The notes below the pieces were generated by a model that worked only from the letters and a program-made list of their open reading frames with translations, made no database searches and had not been told where the DNA came from. The position numbers and the translations under genes are program-made. From an uncultured Eubacterium sp. (GTDB taxonomy: Bacteria; Bacillota; Clostridia; Lachnospirales; Lachnospiraceae), in contig CANRTU010000006.1 of NCBI GenBank assembly GCA_947642745.1, positions 20,222 to 84,221 of the forward strand: a DNA stretch of 64,000 nucleotides. The letters run 5' to 3'. Shown here one piece after another: positions 54,126-64,000 of this stretch (its first letter is position 1; each line of letters opens with the position of its first letter).

Positions 54126-55025
54126 TTACTCCTCCATCCCGTCTGTGAACAATTCGATCACACGGTTCATAGTATTTCCTTCCGCCGGAGCGTCTTCCAG
54201 ACTGTCCCAGGAACCATCCGGCCGGATTTCTTTTAATAAATACCGCTTCCCATCCAGACTGGTATCTTTTTCTACCACATAACAGCCCGCCTGTTCGTTC
54301 TGCGGATTCCATACCAGATACATTTCCCTGCAGTTTGTCTTATACAGATGCCTGGACGGCAGCATGATCTGCACAATATTTAAATCATCCCGGATATCCA
54401 GTTCCATAATATCAAAATCTTCCACTACATATTCGAACAGCGCTTCCTGGTCCACGCCGCTGTATGGTTCCTTATACATTTCGCATAATAATTCCGCTGA
54501 CAGTTCCTTTATAAATTCCTGCCTGCCGGCATAAAACCTTTCCGGAATCTGGCGCAATTCCGTATTATGCCTGGTAATCATGCGGAAATCTTCCGTCTTC
54601 ATGGTAACGGAACGGCGTGCGGGCACTTCCTTTTCCACCTGACTGCTTAATTCCAGCATCTGTTCTTTCAGCATCAGGTTATCTGTATATGGATTTAACA
54701 CAATCCCTTTAATAGAAGCCCCGTTACCAAGCAGCATGGACACACACTGCTTATACTGCAGCTTCTGCATTCCCTGGTACTGCTGGTCTTTCGGAAATTT
54801 TGACACGGAAGTAAATGCCGGCACATAGATATCTTCATCTTTATTTTTAATCACATACGGCTGGAGCGCTTTCTTCTGCTGATTAATCATAACAGGAACA
54901 AACACCTTTGAATCTTTCAGCGCCATCACAAGGCCGAACAGCGTTTCCTTCCCGGGTTCCCTGATATATGCATGCATGGCTTCCAGCAGTTTTGTATCGT
55001 CAATATCGCTCTTTTTAATATCCAT
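54126..55025 (-). CDS. SseB-family protein
   Basis: 299 residues from the chosen start. The SseB N-terminal domain spans about 8-115 (LLEAMHAYIREPGKETLFGLVMALKDSKVFVPVM, then IYVPAFTSVSKFPKDQ and GIVLNPYTDNLMLKEQML). The C-terminal half is of the SseB_C kind. Cytosolic; role in Firmicutes unknown. GGAGAAAAATA precedes the ATG at 55025. Confidence 0.85.
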   Translation of the reverse strand: MDIKKSDIDDTKLLEAMHAYIREPGKETLFGLVMALKDSKVFVPVMINQQKKALQPYVIKNKDEDIYVPAFTSVSKFPKDQQYQGMQKLQYKQCVSMLLGNGASIKGIVLNPYTDNLMLKEQMLELSSQVEKEVPARRSVTMKTEDFRMITRHNTELRQIPERFYAGRQEFIKELSAELLCEMYKEPYSGVDQEALFEYVVEDFDIMELDIRDDLNIVQIMLPSRHLYKTNCREMYLVWNPQNEQAGCYVVEKDTSLDGKRYLLKEIRPDGSWDSLEDAPAEGNTMNRVIELFTDGMEE

Positions 55026-55212
55026 TATTTTTCTCCATAATTCTTCTGATTCTGATGACAAGTACATTTTATCTCATTCCTGTCAGTTTTTCCAGCTGTT
55101 TTCTTAAAAAATCACAAAAACTGTATATGTAATATTAACAAAATATTGTCTTTTTTCCTGTAAGTTGCTATAATATATTAAAAACATTAATCTATTATGA
55201 AAGGAGTTTCTT

Positions 55213-55719
55213 ATGCACACATTTCAGCCTTATCCGGTCGAAATGATCGAGTTTAATCCATTTACTAAAATTGGAAAAGAGTGGATGTTAATTACCGCCA
55301 GTAACGGTGAAAAAACCAATGCCATGACCGCCAGCTGGGGCGGAGTCGGTGTCCTCTGGGGCAAAGAAACCGCATTCTGTTTTGTAAGGCAGAGCCGTTA
55401 TACAAAAGAATTCATTGATAACAGCGACTATTTTTCCCTTACTTTTTTTGATAAATCCTATAAATCCGCATTGAAATATTTCGGTATTGTATCCGGGCGC
55501 AAAGAAGATAAAATAAGCAACGCAAAAATGAACCTGAATTATTACGAAAAAATTCCATTTATTGATGAAGGCAATCTGGTGCTCTGTTGTAAAAAAATGT
55601 CCGCAACACCTGTCCTGCCAGACCAGTTTACGGACCCCGGCATCAAAGACACGTGGTATAAAGACAACGATTTTCATACGATGTATACCGGTGAAATTGT
55701 ACAGATCCTGGCCCGGTAA
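55213..55719 (+). CDS. Flavin reductase-like / flavoredoxin-family protein
   Basis: 168 residues with the split-barrel FMN fold: WMLITASNGEKTNAMTASWGGVGVLWGKETAFCFVRQSRYTKEFID is the family signature at the N-terminus. Acts in electron transfer or flavin reduction. GAAAGGAGTTTCTT precedes the ATG. Stands alone, divergent from the SseB-type gene. Confidence 0.92.
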   Translation: MHTFQPYPVEMIEFNPFTKIGKEWMLITASNGEKTNAMTASWGGVGVLWGKETAFCFVRQSRYTKEFIDNSDYFSLTFFDKSYKSALKYFGIVSGRKEDKISNAKMNLNYYEKIPFIDEGNLVLCCKKMSATPVLPDQFTDPGIKDTWYKDNDFHTMYTGEIVQILAR

Positions 55720-55871
55720 CGGATGTATGGGTTACTTCCTGATCTATGGCAATGTATCCCGTTTTGTCCTATCCGCAAACAGCCTGTCCATCTGCCGCAA
55801 CAGCGTCTTCCAGCTTTTATGGCAACAGGAAGCCACAGGCGGCACCCACTGACTCCCAGGAGGATAACTAC

Positions 55872-56759
55872 ATGAAACGCACCGGCCGTATCCTGTTCTG
55901 TCTGCTCCCGCTTCTGCTTACCATCGGTCTCCAGAATCTGGTCAGCATTCCGGCATTTGGAATTTCCGCCATACTTACAATCTTACAAAATTATCCGTCC
56001 GGCACACTGGCCGGAATATACGAAAAGCTGTTTGCCCTATGGACTTCCAGCACGTTTACAACTGGCATTTCCGTATTATACGCAGTCACCGCACTGGCAG
56101 TTTTTGGATTCTGGTATGCAAAAAAGCTGGCGGATGACCAGGAACAGGTCCCGGTACGACAGGCATTTAACTGGCAGATTGTACTTGCCTTGCTTTTACT
56201 GGCAGTGGGATTACAATATGTCACTACTTATCTGATGAACTTTGTGGCCCTGCTGCGTCCGGACTGGATGAGGGCCTATGAAGCTTTACTGGAGACAGCC
56301 GGATTCGATTCTGTCTCCCCGCTGCTGGCCATTTATTCCTGTCTGATCGCACCTCTGTCAGAGGAACTGATATTTCGTGGCGTCACACTGGGCTATGGAA
56401 AAAAAGCCATGCCTGTAATCCCGGCAGTCTGCCTGCAGGCAGTATTATTTGGCGTTTTTCACATGAATATAATCCAGGGCATATACGCAGCGTTTATCGG
56501 ACTGTTTCTGGGCTATGTCTGTGAAACCGGCGGAACTGTTGCCGTCCCTGTTTTACTACACGCATTTTTTAATTTAATTGGAACCAGTTTCAATTCACTA
56601 TTGTTTTACCGTATGGAACAGCCATTTTTCTTTTTGTTGTGGCTGACCACCGGCGTACTTCTCACATTTACCGGAATCTTTTTATTCCAGTACGGCGTAC
56701 AGCGGCGGGATTTGTCCCTGGCGCCAGACGTAACCGCACAGAATCAGGAGCCGTTCTGA
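55872..56759 (+). CDS. CPBP-family intramembrane protease (Abi/CAAX-like)
   Basis: 295 residues and about eight helices. The metalloprotease motifs are present: EE-x3-R in PLSEELIFRGVTLGYG, FGVFHMNIIQGIYAAFIGLFLGYV and the third-motif HAFFNLIG. These enzymes process membrane peptides or proteins, including bacteriocin-related ones. Start at 55872 has CAGGAGGATAACTAC directly upstream; an earlier in-frame ATG at 55746 lacks support. Confidence 0.92.
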   Translation: MKRTGRILFCLLPLLLTIGLQNLVSIPAFGISAILTILQNYPSGTLAGIYEKLFALWTSSTFTTGISVLYAVTALAVFGFWYAKKLADDQEQVPVRQAFNWQIVLALLLLAVGLQYVTTYLMNFVALLRPDWMRAYEALLETAGFDSVSPLLAIYSCLIAPLSEELIFRGVTLGYGKKAMPVIPAVCLQAVLFGVFHMNIIQGIYAAFIGLFLGYVCETGGTVAVPVLLHAFFNLIGTSFNSLLFYRMEQPFFFLLWLTTGVLLTFTGIFLFQYGVQRRDLSLAPDVTAQNQEPF

Positions 56760-57367
56760 GAAGTGTTTTCATTGTTATATACATGCTCCGGCGGGGATCT
56801 CTCCCGCCCCGGAGCGTATTTGAAAAATCTTTCCATGATATGTATTCTGTCAGACCTTTCATAACCTGATGAAAAATTCTTTGTGCAATATTTTTTTCTT
56901 AAAACCTTATAAAACAAAGGTTTCTATCCTTTTTTCTTTTTATTTTTCATTTCAGTAGTGCAAAACGCCGAAAAGTTAACAAGCATTTCCAGAACTTGAC
57001 ATTTTTAACAGCCGGGTATAAGATGAACTCATATAGCTTCTGTACTATTTTTACAAAATTAAGTCAGCAGAAACCACAAAAAATATTAAATTTTTCCAAA
57101 TACCGTCAGGCAGAGCAGAAAAATAAAACCAGCAACAAAAACGACAGAAACAAACAACTGTCGCTTTCTTTATTTCATACGGATTTTTTGTTGTTTCATT
57201 TTTCGGAAAGGGGGACAGACAGCAGACTGATAAAACGCAAAATGACTGATGTAAAAACGCAGAAGCCGGGCGGCTTATCTGCCCAGGCGCCAGATATCAA
57301 TGAAATAACCGGGCAGAACAACTGCAGAGGGGAGACTGCAGATTAACAAAAAAGGAAGGGAATCGTT
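56760..57367 (+). other. Long leader of the beta-galactosidase gene
   Basis: About 600 bases. It holds a REP-like head at 56811-56850 (GGAGCGTATTTGAAAAATC) and a good promoter: TTGACA 56996-57001, 17-base spacer, TAAGAT 57019-57024. This predicts a ~340-base untranslated leader containing a CGACAG/CTGTCG hairpin near 57142. A 116-codon frame at 56996 has no ribosome-binding site and overlaps the promoter, so I do not call it a gene. Confidence 0.55.
56996..57024 (+). promoter_or_regulatory. Candidate sigma-A promoter for the beta-galactosidase gene
   Basis: Perfect TTGACA -35 and TAAGAT -10 with a 17-base spacer, pointing to the GH2 gene 340 bases downstream. Confidence 0.55.
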
Positions 57368-61925
<4,558 letters not shown>

Positions 61926-61977
61926 GGCAGGCTGCGAAGCGGCACGTGAAAAGCATTGCGCAGCGTCCTGACTAACA

Positions 61978-62027
61978 TAAAAAACAGCAGTTATCCGGTG
62001 AGGGGCCGGTAGCTGTTGTTTTTTATC
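61978..62027 (+). terminator. Terminator after the beta-galactosidase gene
   Basis: AAAAAACAGC..CCGG pairs with CCGG..GCTGTTGTTTTTT across a GTGAGGGG-like loop; T-rich 3' arm. Confidence 0.7.
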
Positions 62028-62523
62028 ATGCGCACAGACAGGATGAAATGTACCGGCAGCCATGATCCTTCCTCTCCGTCACTGCCATTTTAATATGCTT
62101 TATGATTTTGTTATAACTGTTACAGTTCCGGGTTTTCTATCCCGGTCCGGATACTTTTACACGGACTCTCTTCCTGTTTTAAATTCTCCTGCCAGTTTCG
62201 CCCCACGGGTTAAGTTTTTTCCATTTATTTCCGATAAATTTTATAGTTACAAGGATTGTAAATATACAGAAAGAACCACGGACGGTATATTATCCAGGAA
62301 CCAGACCTGAATTATATGCCGTTTTTTGTATGCACTGAAATCAGAATTATGATTGCTCTGGATGCCCCTTTTATAGATTGGGAACGGATTCTTGTCTATC
62401 CGTGGATTCTGACTGTACCATAAGTCCGGTTGCAGATTATTTTGCGGCGGCCCGTGCAGTCTGCCAGGATAAGAGCTGCTGTCCTTTATATGCAATACGG
62501 ACAAAATAAAGGAGGTATATGTT
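62028..62523 (+). other. Intergenic region upstream of the EF-hand protein gene, with a possible sigma-28 (SigD/FliA) promoter
   Basis: About 500 bases. At 62211-62237, TAAG, a 16-base gap and CCGATAA resemble the SigD/FliA consensus (TAAA-N15-GCCGATAT). Nothing else was recognised. AAAGGAGGTATATGTT precedes the next ATG. Confidence 0.35.
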
Positions 62524-63603
62524 ATGATTATTGATTCCAGTAACGTGAAGATGGCTTCCAACAGGAAGTTTGCTTCCATGAGACGCACCAGTTCTCCCTT
62601 CTACGCTGTGGGAAAAATTTCCAGCTCCTCCGGAATGTTTGTAAAAACAGCTGTATCTACAACCCAGACCGCCATTGACAAAGACTCCGGCAATGAAACA
62701 AAAAAGAACGCCGCCTCCGGTTCTCCGGAAGATTTAATGTCACGTTTCTCCCAGAGCCGCAGTATACGTGGGACCGGTCTGGAACATATCCGCAGTCTGC
62801 AGTCCATCCATCAGATACGCACCCGTTCCATCAGCTACATGCTGCGCCAGTTCTTCTGGGGAAACAGATGGGGCCAGGATCCGCTGGCAGCCCTGTTCGC
62901 TGACCGTACGAACGGACTGATGGACCCTTCCTTTACCCTGCCGTCATTAAATAACAATTACACATTTATAGAAGAAGAACAGACCAGCTTTGCCACAGAA
63001 GGAACGGTTGTGACTGCGTCAGGCAAAGAGATCAGTTTCAACCTGGAGCTTTCCATGTCCCGCTCTTTCTATGAGGAAAGCGCTTCTATCGTAGACTTCA
63101 GTTCCATACAGCTGACAGACCCGCTGGTTATCAATCTGGATACAGAAGTTGCGTCTGTCTCAGACCAGAAGTTCTATTTTGATCTGGACGCAGACGGCAG
63201 ACAGGAACAGATTTCAAAACTGGGCGCCGGCAGCGGCTTTCTGGCACTAGATAAAAACGGAGACGGCATTATCAACGACGGAAGTGAACTGTTCGGCGCC
63301 TTAACCGGCAATGGATTTGCGGAACTGGCAAAATATGACCAGGACGGTAACGGCTGGATTGATGAAGCCGACGAAATTTTTAACAAACTCTTAATCTGGC
63401 AGAAAGATGAACAGGGCAATGATGTACTGCGGGGACTGGGCGCCGCAGGAGTAGGCGCTATCTATCTGGGAAGCGCCAATACGAATTTCTCTCTGAATTC
63501 AGCTACGGACAATCATACCAATGCTGTCATTCGTCAGACTGGTATGTTCCTGTATGAAAACGGAGAATCCGGAACCATGCAGCAGGTAGACTTTGCGCAA
63601 TAA
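62524..63603 (+). CDS. EF-hand-type calcium-binding protein of unknown function
   Basis: 359 residues. The first ~110 are Ser/Thr-rich, starting MIIDSSNVKMASNRKF, without a signal peptide. About 215-300 hold three calcium-loop motifs: DLDADGRQEQ, DKNGDGIINDGSELFG and DQDGNGWIDEADE, the last two classical EF-hand-like. The segment LGAGSGFLALDKNGDGIINDGSELFG is widespread in bacterial repeat proteins. Function unknown; proteins with this N-terminus are, as I recall, often near motility genes in Lachnospiraceae. The open frame is complete and followed by a strong terminator. Confidence 0.85.
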   Translation: MIIDSSNVKMASNRKFASMRRTSSPFYAVGKISSSSGMFVKTAVSTTQTAIDKDSGNETKKNAASGSPEDLMSRFSQSRSIRGTGLEHIRSLQSIHQIRTRSISYMLRQFFWGNRWGQDPLAALFADRTNGLMDPSFTLPSLNNNYTFIEEEQTSFATEGTVVTASGKEISFNLELSMSRSFYEESASIVDFSSIQLTDPLVINLDTEVASVSDQKFYFDLDADGRQEQISKLGAGSGFLALDKNGDGIINDGSELFGALTGNGFAELAKYDQDGNGWIDEADEIFNKLLIWQKDEQGNDVLRGLGAAGVGAIYLGSANTNFSLNSATDNHTNAVIRQTGMFLYENGESGTMQQVDFAQ

Positions 63604-63627
63604 TCTCCATAAATAACAAATCATAAA

Positions 63628-63676
63628 AGTGAAAAACAGCTTTGCCGGACAGCAAAACTGTTTTTCACTTTTTTAC
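63628..63676 (+). terminator. Terminator after the EF-hand protein gene
   Basis: AGTGAAAAACAG pairs with CTGTTTTTCACT across an 18-base loop and is followed by TTTTT. Confidence 0.85.
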
Positions 63677-63692
63677 TTTATAGAAAGTTACT

Positions 63693-64000
63693 CCGCAGGC
63701 GGAGTATCCGGCAAAGCCGGATACTTTTTTATCTTATAGGCAAGAGCATCCTATAAGATAAAACCCCTCCGGGAGGATCCCCATGCGTCGGAAGGGAAGA
63801 TGCTGCCGGGGGAGGGCAGCCCGCCGCAGGCGGAGTATCCGGCAAAGCCGGATACTTTTTTATCTTATAGGAAAGAGCGTCCTATAAGATAAAACCCCTC
63901 CGGGAGGATCCCCATGCGTCGGAAGGGAAGATGCTGCCGGGGGAGGGCAGCCCGCCGCAGGCGGAGTATCCGGCAAAGCCGGATACTTTTTTATCTTATA
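63693..64000. repeat. 131-bp tandem repeat running off the right edge
   Basis: Two full units and part of a third with exact 131-base spacing (GGAGTATCC at 63701, 63832 and 63963). Each unit contains the terminator-like hairpin GTATCCGGCAAAGCCGGATAC + T6, an ATCTTATAGG/CCTATAAGAT palindrome and a GC-rich segment (CCCCTCCGGGAGG). The first two units differ at only a few bases. No coding capacity. Confidence 0.85.

Noticed and set aside
56996..57346. 116-codon frame before the beta-galactosidase
   Set aside because: Its start coincides with the -35 of the likely promoter; low-complexity Lys/Asn/Gln composition fits an untranslated leader.
63693..64000. CRISPR array
   Set aside because: 131-bp units are identical along their whole length, with no variable spacers.

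Overview
The window looks like chromosome of a gut-type Lachnospiraceae (Clostridia) bacterium. The reasons are Gram-positive-style ribosome-binding sites (AGGAGG/GGAG), secreted proteins with Gram-positive signal peptides and lipoboxes, a DUF6106-type protein beside a ClpX paralogue, a zinc-ribbon/DUF6320-type membrane protein beside a condensation-type acyltransferase, and AraC-controlled ABC sugar uptake. I cannot assign the species. No rRNA, tRNA or CRISPR array was seen.

Layout. (1) 1-6.4 kb: AraC regulator, arylsulfatase and an ABC sugar importer (two permeases and a lipoprotein binding protein), a sulfated-glycan utilisation locus. (2) 6.5-8.5 kb: a scar of decayed genes: a response regulator fused in frame to the tail of an ABC permease, a doubly broken unknown gene and a relaxase remnant. 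(3) 8.4-38.9 kb: one very large leftward surface-glycan locus. Read in transcription order it holds a cell-wall-binding repeat protein; rfbF; a GT-C-type membrane glycosyltransferase; rfbG; rfbH; an HMGL-type aldolase; a ThDP enzyme; an SDR; a dehydroquinate-synthase-like cyclase; an FGGY kinase; a 935-aa membrane glycosyltransferase with a GLUG-repeat tail; an epimerase/reductase; a GtrB/DPM1-like GT2; a second 931-aa membrane GT with a GLUG tail; a Wzx-like flippase; then a 1110-aa GLUG-SGNH protein, an AlgI-type MBOAT, an acyl carrier protein and an AMP-ligase/nitroreductase fusion. The only rightward gene inside is a small XRE regulator at 16.0 kb. (4) 39-44 kb: a PIN toxin/antitoxin pair and an amber-interrupted zeta-like kinase gene, flanked by ~250-bp direct repeats derived from the 3' end of a neighbouring S8 protease gene. 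(5) 44-57 kb: mostly housekeeping genes (ClpX paralogue, esterase, acyltransferase, ilvE, rRNA methyltransferase, HD hydrolase, SseB protein, flavin reductase, CPBP protease), with short REP-like repeats at gene ends. (6) 57-64 kb: a 1505-aa secreted GH2 beta-galactosidase with a frameshifted signal peptide, an EF-hand protein, and a 131-bp tandem repeat running off the right edge.

How the genes fit together. RfbF/G/H should make CDP-4-keto-3,6-dideoxyglucose. The ThDP enzyme (YerE-like), aldolase, SDR, cyclase-like enzyme and epimerase could turn it into a carbon-extended (branched) deoxysugar. The GT2 and the two GT-C-like proteins would transfer polyprenyl-phosphate sugars outside the membrane. 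The ligase-ACP-MBOAT-SGNH set looks like a dlt/alginate-acetylation-type machine that would acylate the glycan extracellularly, with an unusual fused flavoenzyme that might alter the acyl group while it is on the carrier protein. The shared GLUG-like repeat domain on three proteins of this locus is the most distinctive feature and suggests a common extracellular docking surface. These functional links are inference from gene content.
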